A stretch of 5,581 bases of DNA from an uncultured Bacillota bacterium (GTDB taxonomy: Bacteria > Bacillota_I > Bacilli_A > RF39 > UBA660): positions 1-5,581 of the forward strand of contig CAMWQX010000093.1 in assembly GCA_947176475.1 (NCBI GenBank), given 5' to 3'. Shown here piece after piece: positions 1 to 5,536 of the stretch. Numbering within the stretch: the first letter of the stretch is position 1; every line of letters starts with the position of its first letter. The translations under genes and the position numbers were made by a program. The notes under the pieces are model-generated. The model saw only the letters and a program-made list of their open reading frames with translations, did not search any database and was not told the DNA's origin.

Positions 1-378
1 TCATTTACCTTTATAGGTGAAGAATATAGAATTCAAGTAGGAAATGAAGATTTTTATATAGATTTATTGTTTTATAATCGAGAATTTTCTTGTTTAGTTG
101 CTTTTGAACTAAAGATTGGTAAATTTAAACCAGAATATATATCAAAAATGGACTTTTATTTAGAAGCTTTAGACAGAAAAGAAAGGAAAAATAATGAAAA
201 TCCAAGTGTGGGAATTATTTTGTGCGCTGCTAAAGATGATGAAATTGTTGAATATGCAACTAGCAGAAGTATATCTTCAACATTAGTTGCAGAGTATAAA
301 TTGAAACTTATTGACAATAAAATGTTAGAAAACAAGTTAAAAGAAATCTCATTGTTAATCAATGAGATGGAGATGTAA
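1..378 (+). CDS. YhcG/DUF1016-type PDDEXK nuclease, C-terminal part (5' end outside window)
   Basis: The reading frame is open from the first base and ends with TAA, giving the last 125 residues of a protein that starts upstream of the window. The visible segment matches the conserved C-terminal nuclease domain of the YhcG (DUF1016) family: a GEEYRIQVG strand, then DFYIDLLFY (Asp at visible residue 21), then the ELKIGKFKPEY core (Glu36, Lys38), then KMDFYLEALD and ENPSVGIILC. Asp21, Glu36 and Lys38 fit the PD-(D/E)xK metal-dependent nuclease signature. Family members are usually about 330-370 residues with a helical N-terminal domain, so roughly two thirds of the gene is missing here. An internal TTG at 67 is not a credible start, because the conserved domain begins before it. 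The family is often found near type I restriction-modification or other accessory genes, but its exact role is poorly known. The gene faces the Nudix gene with a 2-bp gap. Confidence 0.88.
   Translation, partial: SFTFIGEEYRIQVGNEDFYIDLLFYNREFSCLVAFELKIGKFKPEYISKMDFYLEALDRKERKNNENPSVGIILCAAKDDEIVEYATSRSISSTLVAEYKLKLIDNKMLENKLKEISLLINEMEM
336..368 (-). terminator. Likely intrinsic terminator of the Nudix gene, inside the 3' end of the nuclease gene
   Basis: A perfect 9-bp inverted repeat (346-354 ATCTCATTG with 360-368 CAATGAGAT, loop TTAAT) lies just beyond the Nudix stop when read on the minus strand. On that strand the stem is followed by a U-rich tail (TTCTTTTAAC). On the plus strand the stem is followed by GGAGATG, without a U-run, so it fits the minus strand much better. 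The element occupies coding sequence of the convergent nuclease gene. Confidence 0.6.
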
Positions 379-380
379 CT

Positions 381-947
381 TTATTTGTGATTTAAAATAT
401 AGGTTAGTAAAACACCAACTGTTCGATCTTCATGAATAGATCCTTTTTTACAAAGGTCGATTACTTCATCAAAAGTGAACCAATCATAGCCGTTAATAAG
501 TTCGCCTTCTTCTAAGTGGTTACCATCTTTACTTATTTCGAAGTCGGTTATTTCATAATAATATAAGTCCCATATGACAGTTGCTCCGTCTTTAGATATT
601 TTTATAAGATTTTGATTTTTGACGATAAGACCAACTTCTTCTAAGACTTCTTTGGCAACGGTTTTATCAGCAGATGCATCAACTGTATTATTCTTTAGAG
701 ATGTTCTAAACTCTTCAATGGCATCAAATACTTTGCCACCAGGTAGACGATAATCCCATTCAGATAGTTCATATCTAAATTCGCGAGATAATAATATTTT
801 ATTTTCGTTGTTGATAATTAAAGCACGAATACCAGGAGGACGTCTAACGACTTTTCTTTTGATATTTTTATCTTTACCTTCAATAGTTATATTTTCTTCA
901 ATTTCTAAGTATTCAAATAATCCATTATCAAATACACATTTTTCCAT
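381..947 (-). CDS. Nudix hydrolase with an expanded Nudix box
   Basis: This encodes a 188-residue protein of the Nudix superfamily, which hydrolyses nucleoside diphosphates linked to another group. The substrate cannot be read from sequence, but an ADP-ribose or nucleotide-sugar type pyrophosphatase is the nearest guess. The core runs from about residue 37 to 185: PPGIRALII, LLSREFRYEL (54-61), DYRLPGGKVFD (65-75), then KEVLEEVGL (99-107). That last motif is the REUXEEXGU half of the Nudix box with Lys in place of Arg; Glu103 and Glu104 are the expected metal ligands. The unusual point is spacing. Gly71 to Lys99 is 28 residues, where the canonical box has 14, so about 14 extra residues sit in the loop of the box. 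The single ATG at 945-947 is chosen because the fold begins soon after. The Shine-Dalgarno site is weak (GTGAT a few bases upstream). The gene is divergent from the aldehyde dehydrogenase and convergent with the nuclease. It is cytoplasmic, with no signal peptide. Confidence 0.9.
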   Translation of the reverse strand: MEKCVFDNGLFEYLEIEENITIEGKDKNIKRKVVRRPPGIRALIINNENKILLSREFRYELSEWDYRLPGGKVFDAIEEFRTSLKNNTVDASADKTVAKEVLEEVGLIVKNQNLIKISKDGATVIWDLYYYEITDFEISKDGNHLEEGELINGYDWFTFDEVIDLCKKGSIHEDRTVGVLLTYILNHK

Positions 948-976
948 TTAATCACATCATTTCACTCTATAAGTTT

Positions 977-1005
977 ATCATAAAAAGTGGGGGTTGGTCT
1001 ATAAA
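977..1005 (-). promoter_or_regulatory. Probable promoter of the Nudix gene
   Basis: On the minus strand there is a -10 TATGAT (977-982) preceded at 17 bp by TTTATA (1000-1005), a 4/6 match to TTGACA. Transcription would start about 25 bases before the Nudix ATG. The -35 box falls in the left arm of the inverted repeat at 999-1022, so it is exposed to any regulator bound there. It was called by eye only. Confidence 0.45.
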
Positions 1006-1022
1006 ATGAAGTATTTTTATAG
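999..1022. repeat. 8-bp inverted repeat in the divergent promoter region (candidate operator)
   Basis: The arms CTATAAAA (999-1006) and TTTTATAG (1015-1022) are perfectly complementary across an 8-bp spacer. The repeat abuts the TATAAT of the dehydrogenase promoter and covers the proposed -35 of the Nudix promoter. A dimeric repressor site controlling both directions is possible. The arms are AT-only except for the end base, so chance is a real alternative. No regulator gene is visible in the window. Confidence 0.35.
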
Positions 1023-1028
1023 TATAAT
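1023..1028 (+). promoter_or_regulatory. -10 box of the aldehyde dehydrogenase operon promoter
   Basis: A consensus TATAAT lies 14 bases upstream of an AGGAGG Shine-Dalgarno site (1042-1047), which leaves a very short leader of about 20 bases. The -35 is poor: TATAAA at 1000-1005 with a 17-bp spacer matches only 3 of 6, which is compatible with an activator-dependent or weak promoter. Confidence 0.6.
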
Positions 1029-1053
1029 ATTGGTAATACTTAGGAGGATGCTT

Positions 1054-2430
1054 ATGAAATTAATATCAAGAAATGCAGCAAAGCAAAGTGAAATATTCGG
1101 AAGTGTAGAAGAAACTACGGAAGAAGAAATAAAAGATATGGTTAATTTGGCTCATGATGCTTATGATGATTGGTCATTAAGAAGTATGAGTGAGAGAATT
1201 ACTATCTTAAGAGAAGTGTATGATGTTTTAAGTGAAAATAGCAGTAGACTAGCTGAACTTATAACTAAAGAGATGGGAAAACCAATAACCTTAGCAGAAA
1301 ATGAAGTAAAAGATACTTTAAAACATATCTTGTGGGGATTAGACAATGCTGAAGAATTATTGAAACCGGAAATTACTTATGAAGATGACGAACAGATGCA
1401 AAAGGTTGTATATGCTCCTAGAGGAGTATCTGTTGTTATATCTCCTTTTAATTTTCCGTTTTCGTTAAGTTGTGATTTAGCCTTTAAAAATATGATCGTG
1501 GGAAATACAGTTATCAATAAACCAGATCCCAATTTACCTTTATTAACGGAGTTATTAGATAAATTATTTAGATCAACTAATTTACCTAAGGGTGTTCAAC
1601 AATTCGTCTATGGGGGAAGGGAAATTGGCGATATATTAGTTAATCAAGATATCAATATGATATGTTTTACAGGTAATACGAAAACAGGAGAACATTTATA
1701 CAGAGTAGCAGCTGAGAAGATGATTCCGATATTAATGGAATTGGGTGGATCAGCTCCAGGAATAGTTTTAGAAGATGCCGATATAGATAAAGTTATTAAG
1801 GGAATGTATGGAAAGAAATTTTCAACGATGGGGCAGTTATGTCATGCTTTAAAAAGATTAATTGTGCATGAGAGTTTATTTGATGATGTTGTTAATAGAT
1901 TAAAAGAGATAGCTGAATCACAAGTAATAGGTGATCCAATGGATAGAGATACGACAATGGGGCCATTAGTAAATGAGGCACAGTTAAGCAAGTTAATGGA
2001 ACAACTAGAAGATGCTAAAAATAAAGGCGCTAAAGTTATCTGTGGTGGCAATAGACCTATTAATGGTGAGAATTATTTTGAAGCAACAATAGTAACTAAT
2101 GTAGCAAGAGATATGAGAATATGGAATGAAGAAGTCTTTGGTCCTGTTTTACCAGTTGTAAGTTTTAAGACGGAAGAGGAAGCAATAGAACTTGCCAATG
2201 ATACCATTTATGGATTAGGAAGCTATATCTATACAACGGATGTGAAAAAATTTGAAAGAATAGGAAAGAGAATAAATACGGGAATGGTAGGATTTAACAA
2301 TGTTGCTTATTCAGCTCCGTATAATCCTTTTGGCGGAACTAAAAGATCAGGAATTGGACGTACTAGGGGAAAATGGGGATTGATGTATTTGTGTGATATT
2401 AAGACGATTTCATATGATAAGACAGTATAG
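1054..2430 (+). CDS. NAD(P)-dependent aldehyde dehydrogenase
   Basis: This is a 458-residue member of the aldehyde dehydrogenase superfamily, which oxidises an aldehyde to the acid with NAD or NADP in the cytoplasm. All main signatures are present: SPFNFPFS with the oxyanion Asn133, FTGNTKTG near residue 205 (Asn where Ser is common) in the cofactor fold, MELGG with general base Glu229, GQLCHALKR with catalytic Cys263 (34 residues after Glu229, the family spacing), EEVFGP with Glu360 and Phe362, and PFGGTKRSGIGR from about 425. Length and motifs resemble the succinate-semialdehyde (YneI-like) branch, but the true substrate is not determined. The ATG at 1054 is chosen because AGGAGG at 1042-1047 is correctly spaced. 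Upstream in-frame starts would lie on or before the promoter, and the ATG at 1048 directly abuts the Shine-Dalgarno site. It is the first gene of an operon with the phosphotransferase-like kinase 9 bases downstream. Confidence 0.95.
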   Translation: MKLISRNAAKQSEIFGSVEETTEEEIKDMVNLAHDAYDDWSLRSMSERITILREVYDVLSENSSRLAELITKEMGKPITLAENEVKDTLKHILWGLDNAEELLKPEITYEDDEQMQKVVYAPRGVSVVISPFNFPFSLSCDLAFKNMIVGNTVINKPDPNLPLLTELLDKLFRSTNLPKGVQQFVYGGREIGDILVNQDINMICFTGNTKTGEHLYRVAAEKMIPILMELGGSAPGIVLEDADIDKVIKGMYGKKFSTMGQLCHALKRLIVHESLFDDVVNRLKEIAESQVIGDPMDRDTTMGPLVNEAQLSKLMEQLEDAKNKGAKVICGGNRPINGENYFEATIVTNVARDMRIWNEEVFGPVLPVVSFKTEEEAIELANDTIYGLGSYIYTTDVKKFERIGKRINTGMVGFNNVAYSAPYNPFGGTKRSGIGRTRGKWGLMYLCDIKTISYDKTV

Positions 2431-2435
2431 GTGAT
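2429..2435 (+). promoter_or_regulatory. Shine-Dalgarno site overlapping the dehydrogenase stop codon
   Basis: AGGTGAT overlaps the TAG stop (2428-2430) of the dehydrogenase and lies 4 bases before ATG 2440. This decides the start of the next gene and suggests translational coupling. The in-frame GTG at 2431 and ATG at 2434 fall inside the site itself and are poor start candidates. Confidence 0.6.
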
Positions 2436-2439
2436 GAAG

Positions 2440-3531
2440 ATGAATAAAAATGAAATTAATGAACGTATTGGAAATAGAGATAATGCTTTTTATTGGCAAA
2501 CAGATAGATTAATTAGTGTAGAAGAAGCAGCAGAGATTTGGAGTGATCGCCATACGGTCATTACCAATGAGTATTTGACAGATAGTATAAAAAAGAATTT
2601 TCCCAATATAGAACTTGATTATATTAAGCCATTTGATGAAAATGCTCAAACTAGTTTAGGTAATGTCAATTCTATTCGTATAGGTGTTTTAGAAAATGGA
2701 GAAGAAGTAATTATTAGATGTCACCCTAAGGGAATAAAGAATGATTATTTTTATGCGGAGAGTTTGGCTTCTAGTAAAGCATTAGAAAATGGTTTACCGG
2801 CTTATAAAACTTTGGGTATTCATGAATTAGAAAATGAAGAGGATATAAGTTATCAAATAATTGAAAAATTATCGGGCGATACAGTACAATTTTATTTAAA
2901 AAATCATGAAGAAAAAGAAGAAAGATTAGTATATCAAATGGGTGTTACGATGGCTAATTTACATAAGATAAAAGTTGATGGATTTGGACCATTTAAAAAT
3001 GATGAGGCAAAAAATGGTAAATTAGTTGGAAGATATAGTAATTTAAGTGATGCTGTTAATGCAGGGTTAGAGGAAAATTTAGAAAGATTAATTAAAAATG
3101 GTGTTTTAACAAAAGAAGTTACTGAGAAAATGAGAAATTTATTTTCTAATAATGCTTTGTTGGATGTTACAGATGCTGTTTTAGTTCATAATGATTTTGC
3201 TGATTGGAATTTACTTACTGATGGCAATACTATTACAGGTATTATTGACTGGGATGAGTGTGTTGGAGGTTATTCTATTGAAGAGATTGCTTGTTGGTCA
3301 ACATTCTTTGATCCAGAAAGATTAAATAAATTTCTAGAAGGATATTTTAGTATAGCTAATAAACCAGATAATTTTGAAGAGATATTTGAACTTTTACGTT
3401 TAAGATATACCATATCTAAAATGGCTTTAAGAACAAAGAGATATAATTATGAAAAAACAGAGTTCTTAAAAGGAATGATAGAAAAGGGAAAGAAACATCT
3501 AGAAGCATCAATTAAATATTTTAATTTATAA
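2440..3531 (+). CDS. APH-family (aminoglycoside phosphotransferase-like) small-molecule kinase
   Basis: This encodes 363 residues with the protein-kinase-like fold of the aminoglycoside/choline phosphotransferase family. The catalytic loop VHNDFADWNLL carries His250, Asp252 (catalytic base) and Asn257. IIDWDE carries the metal-binding Asp270 and Asp272, followed by the typical SIEEIACW helix. The N-lobe covers about residues 65-145, with the ATP-site strand VIIRCHPKG. That strand has Arg93 where Lys is usual in kinases; some APH-like proteins show Arg here, so activity is not excluded. The family phosphorylates hydroxyls of varied small molecules, including antibiotics, choline, homoserine and sugars, and the name does not imply drug resistance. 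It is co-transcribed with the aldehyde dehydrogenase, which suggests a shared metabolite containing an alcohol and an aldehyde. The gene ends in an intrinsic terminator whose stem includes the last base of its stop codon. The kinase fold is clear; the substrate is unknown. Confidence 0.85.
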   Translation: MNKNEINERIGNRDNAFYWQTDRLISVEEAAEIWSDRHTVITNEYLTDSIKKNFPNIELDYIKPFDENAQTSLGNVNSIRIGVLENGEEVIIRCHPKGIKNDYFYAESLASSKALENGLPAYKTLGIHELENEEDISYQIIEKLSGDTVQFYLKNHEEKEERLVYQMGVTMANLHKIKVDGFGPFKNDEAKNGKLVGRYSNLSDAVNAGLEENLERLIKNGVLTKEVTEKMRNLFSNNALLDVTDAVLVHNDFADWNLLTDGNTITGIIDWDECVGGYSIEEIACWSTFFDPERLNKFLEGYFSIANKPDNFEEIFELLRLRYTISKMALRTKRYNYEKTEFLKGMIEKGKKHLEASIKYFNL

Positions 3532-3559
3532 GATACTTACTATTTAAGTATCTTTTTTT
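3531..3559 (+). terminator. Intrinsic terminator of the dehydrogenase-kinase operon
   Basis: There is a perfect 9-bp stem, AGATACTTA (3531-3539) with TAAGTATCT (3545-3553), a 5-base loop and a run of seven T (3553-3559). Its first base is the last base of the upstream stop codon. The next gene's promoter begins immediately after the T-run. Confidence 0.9.
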
Positions 3560-3560
3560 A

Positions 3561-3571
3561 TGTGTTATAAT
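3561..3571 (+). promoter_or_regulatory. Extended -10 promoter of the first HipA-like kinase gene
   Basis: TGTGTTATAAT combines a TRTG extension with a perfect TATAAT (3566-3571), 26 bases before the ATG. The upstream -35 region lies inside the preceding terminator stem and is poor, as is tolerable for extended -10 promoters. The same 11-mer precedes the second paralogue. Confidence 0.75.
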
Positions 3572-3597
3572 AAGGAACATTATTAATGGGGGATATT

Positions 3598-4518
3598 ATG
3601 TTAAAAAATTGTATTACAGAAAATACGAAGATGATGACGATAAATGTTGATAGCTTGCCAGAATTAAATGATGATAATTTTGATTATTATAATGAGCTTG
3701 CCAAAAGTATGAGTGAGGAAATGGGAGTTCCAAAGGATTTATTAATTAATGGACGAAAATTTTTCTTTATTGACTGTTGGCACAAGATAGATGGTAAATG
3801 GTATTTCTTTAAAGGTGATAACTGTGATTTTCACTTTATTAATGAACTTTTAGGAGAAGTAATAAGTGAGTATTTTGGGTTAGATACGGTTCATTACACC
3901 GTAGGTAAATTGATTGTAGGAAATGAAGAACCTAGAATCGGAGTTGTATCAGAAAATTTTTGTTCAACAGATTATAAATATACACGCACTTGGGATCATA
4001 AATTAGTATCAGGTGATATTCGCTATTTGGAAGAACTTAGAAGTATATGTGCAAGTGATGAAGAGTTTAAGTTACTTTTTTATGATTTTAAGAAATTTAT
4101 CATTCGCGACTTTTATACTTCACAAGGGGATAGATCAGGTAATAACTTTTTATTTAAAGAAAAAAGAGATGGTAGCGAAGGTAAAAGGTTAGCGGAATTG
4201 TATGATTATGAAAATGGCTATGAATTATATCCTAGAAATTTTGTAAAGAATCAATTAGTATATCAAAGTATGGAAAAGGATTTCTTGCCTAAATATTTTA
4301 AAAGAGATGCAGAGTATCAAGAATCTTTAGAGAAATTAAGGGATGCCAATATGGATAGTTTCTTAAATGAAGTTGTAGAGCGTCATGGAATAATAATACC
4401 TAGAGATCTTCGTGATTACTATAAAGAGACAGATAAGAAGAAAAAAGAGATAGTTAAAACAAATAGATTAGTTAAGGTATTAAAACCTAAACGTGATAAA
4501 AAAGAGATAGCTAGTTAG
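3598..4518 (+). CDS. Stand-alone HipA/CtkA-like protein kinase, paralogue 1
   Basis: This encodes 306 residues, predicted to be a kinase of the HipA-like (PI3K-related fold) group. Visible elements are a strand with Lys72 in WYFFKGDN as the ATP-site lysine, NELLGEVISEYFGLDTVHY (Glu83 as the partner helix, the position of HipA's E-x-x-x-A-x-x-x-G-L helix), GVVSENF (115-121), and the catalytic loop TSQGDRSGNNFLFK with Asp178 and Asn183 (the D-x4-N pattern of HipA). Asp203 in LYDYENG would be the second metal ligand. The C-terminus, from about 276, is a Lys-rich charged tail. There is no DNA-binding domain, signal peptide or membrane segment. HipA-type kinases phosphorylate Ser/Thr of target proteins, sometimes as toxins; no HipB-like antitoxin lies beside it. 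The ATG at 3598 is preferred over 3586 because GGGGGA (3588-3593) is the Shine-Dalgarno site and the paralogue starts at the equivalent codon. The kinase call rests on motifs; targets are unknown. Confidence 0.65.
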   Translation: MLKNCITENTKMMTINVDSLPELNDDNFDYYNELAKSMSEEMGVPKDLLINGRKFFFIDCWHKIDGKWYFFKGDNCDFHFINELLGEVISEYFGLDTVHYTVGKLIVGNEEPRIGVVSENFCSTDYKYTRTWDHKLVSGDIRYLEELRSICASDEEFKLLFYDFKKFIIRDFYTSQGDRSGNNFLFKEKRDGSEGKRLAELYDYENGYELYPRNFVKNQLVYQSMEKDFLPKYFKRDAEYQESLEKLRDANMDSFLNEVVERHGIIIPRDLRDYYKETDKKKKEIVKTNRLVKVLKPKRDKKEIAS

Positions 4519-4533
4519 GTTAGCTATTTTTTT
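4507..4533 (+). terminator. Intrinsic terminator of kinase paralogue 1, overlapping its last codons
   Basis: ATAGCTA (4507-4513) pairs with TAGCTAT (4521-4527) over a 7-base loop and is followed by seven T (4527-4533). The 5' arm encodes the final Ile-Ala-Ser, and the stop codon lies in the loop. G-U and A-U pairs can extend the stem by a few bases. Confidence 0.75.
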
Positions 4534-4551
4534 GTCTATGATGTACTTATT

Positions 4552-4579
4552 TTGAATATATATTTTTATGTGTTATAAT
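4552..4579 (+). promoter_or_regulatory. Promoter of the second HipA-like kinase gene
   Basis: TTGAAT (4552-4557, a 4/6 match to TTGACA) is followed after 11 bases by the extended -10 TGTGTTATAAT (4569-4579). The spacer between the two hexamers is 16 bp. The extended -10 and the following AA(G/A)GAACATTA are nearly identical to the promoter of paralogue 1, but this copy has a better -35. It should therefore be at least as strong and independent of the upstream gene. Confidence 0.75.
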
Positions 4580-4603
4580 AAAGAACATTAATGAGGGGTA
4601 ATT

Positions 4604-5536
4604 ATGTTAAAAAATTGTATTACTGAGAGAACAGATATAATGTTAATTGAAACTGAAAGTTTACCTGTTTTAACTGAAGAAAATTATGATTATTATGAAG
4701 AACTAGCCAAAAGCATGAGTGTTGAAATGGGAATACCAAAAGAGTTATTAATTAGCGGAATACATTTTTTCTTTATAGATTGCTGGCATAAAATTGATGA
4801 TAAGTGGTTTTTCTTTAAAGAGGAAGAAGATGAGTTACATTTTTTTAATGAATTGCTAGGGGAAGTAATAAGTGAGTATTTTGGTTTAGATACGGTACAT
4901 TATAAAGTGGGAAAATTGATTGTAGGAAGTAGTGAACCAAAAATAGGTGTGGTTTCGGAGAACTTTTGCTCATCAGATTATAAATATACAAGAATTTTTG
5001 ACTATCCAAATTTTTATAGAGGATATGCAAACGATATTCAGCATTTAGAGAAGTTAAGAGATCTTTGTGCAAGTGATGAAGAATTTAAATTATTGTTTGC
5101 TGATTTTAAAAAGTTTATGATTCGTGACTTTTATACTTCACAAGGTGATCGCACGGGAAGTAATTTCTTATTTAAAGAGAAAAATGATGGAAGTGAAGGT
5201 AAGAGATTAGCTACGTTATATGACTATGAAAATGGATTTGAAGTTTGCCCTAGTGATTGCCTTTATAATGCATTAATCTATCAAGAGATGAAAGAAAGAA
5301 AACTACGAAGATACTTTAAAAGGGATGCGGAATATCAGGAATCTTTAGAGAAATTAAGAGATGCGAATATGAATGCATTCTTGACAGAAGTAGAAGAAAG
5401 ACATAGCATATTAATTCCTCAAGATGTTAAAAAATTTTATATAGAGGCTGATAAAAGAAAAAAGGAAATAGTTAAAAAAAATAGATTAGTTAAGGTATTA
5501 AAACCTAAATGTAATAAAAGAGAGATAGCTAGTTAA
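4604..5536 (+). CDS. Stand-alone HipA/CtkA-like protein kinase, paralogue 2
   Basis: This encodes 310 residues, about 70% identical by eye to the preceding gene product over its full length. All presumed catalytic positions are kept: Lys72 in WFFFKEEE, Glu83 in NELLGEVISEYFG, Asp182 and Asn187 in GDRTGSNFLFK, and Asp207 in LYDYENG. The first eight residues and the last three (IAS) are also identical to paralogue 1. Differences cluster in three places: an acidic loop after Lys72, a segment at 131-147 that is 4 residues longer here, and residues 212-236 just after the metal-binding Asp. These may be regulatory or target-contact surfaces. The ATG at 4604 follows GAGGGG (4593-4598). The gene has its own promoter and is separated by a terminator from its sister. 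No obvious terminator follows it within the window. The function is inferred as protein kinase; no antitoxin or regulator is seen. Confidence 0.65.
   Translation: MLKNCITERTDIMLIETESLPVLTEENYDYYEELAKSMSVEMGIPKELLISGIHFFFIDCWHKIDDKWFFFKEEEDELHFFNELLGEVISEYFGLDTVHYKVGKLIVGSSEPKIGVVSENFCSSDYKYTRIFDYPNFYRGYANDIQHLEKLRDLCASDEEFKLLFADFKKFMIRDFYTSQGDRTGSNFLFKEKNDGSEGKRLATLYDYENGFEVCPSDCLYNALIYQEMKERKLRRYFKRDAEYQESLEKLRDANMNAFLTEVEERHSILIPQDVKKFYIEADKRKKEIVKKNRLVKVLKPKCNKREIAS

Larger units (their letters stand above)
3561..5536 (+). repeat. Tandem duplication of promoter-plus-kinase unit
   Basis: Two units of about 1 kb (from the extended -10 to the stop) repeat in direct orientation, with equivalent start codons 1006 bases apart. 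The promoter core, the TSS-proximal GAACATTA and the coding sequence are shared. The coding DNA has many synonymous and nonsynonymous differences, so the duplication is not very recent. The longest identical stretch I noticed is 31 bp near the 3' ends (4461-4491 and 5479-5509). Confidence 0.85.

Noticed and set aside
156..362. Minus-strand open frame opposite the nuclease gene
   Set aside because: It is a low-complexity Leu/Ser-rich translation, fully antisense to a conserved domain. The same reasoning removes the minus-strand frames at 1161-1346, 1842-2051 and 4845-5072.
994..1053. Upstream in-frame extension of the aldehyde dehydrogenase (TTG at 994, also ATG at 1048)
   Set aside because: The extension covers the TATAAT and the AGGAGG site; the ATG at 1048 has no spacing from the Shine-Dalgarno site. 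ATG 1054 gives the normal family length and good spacing.
2431..2439. GTG at 2431 or ATG at 2434 as start of the APH-like kinase
   Set aside because: Both lie inside the AGGTGAT Shine-Dalgarno sequence that serves ATG 2440.
2440..3531. Aminoglycoside resistance gene
   Set aside because: The fold is shared by many metabolic kinases, and the operon context with an aldehyde dehydrogenase favours metabolism; no specific resistance enzyme is recognised.
3586..3597. ATG at 3586 as start of kinase paralogue 1
   Set aside because: It would place the start in front of the GGGGGA ribosome site; the paralogue starts at the codon equivalent to 3598, with the same MLKNCITE beginning.
4480..4491. Short AGGT...ACCT hairpin in the 31-bp identical block
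   Set aside because: Only about 4 bp of continuous stem, inside coding sequence and without a U-run; not enough for a regulatory call.
3598..5536. Classical HipBA toxin-antitoxin module
   Set aside because: No small HTH gene precedes either kinase; only about 40-85 bases of promoter and terminator DNA lie upstream. The proteins are also shorter than HipA.
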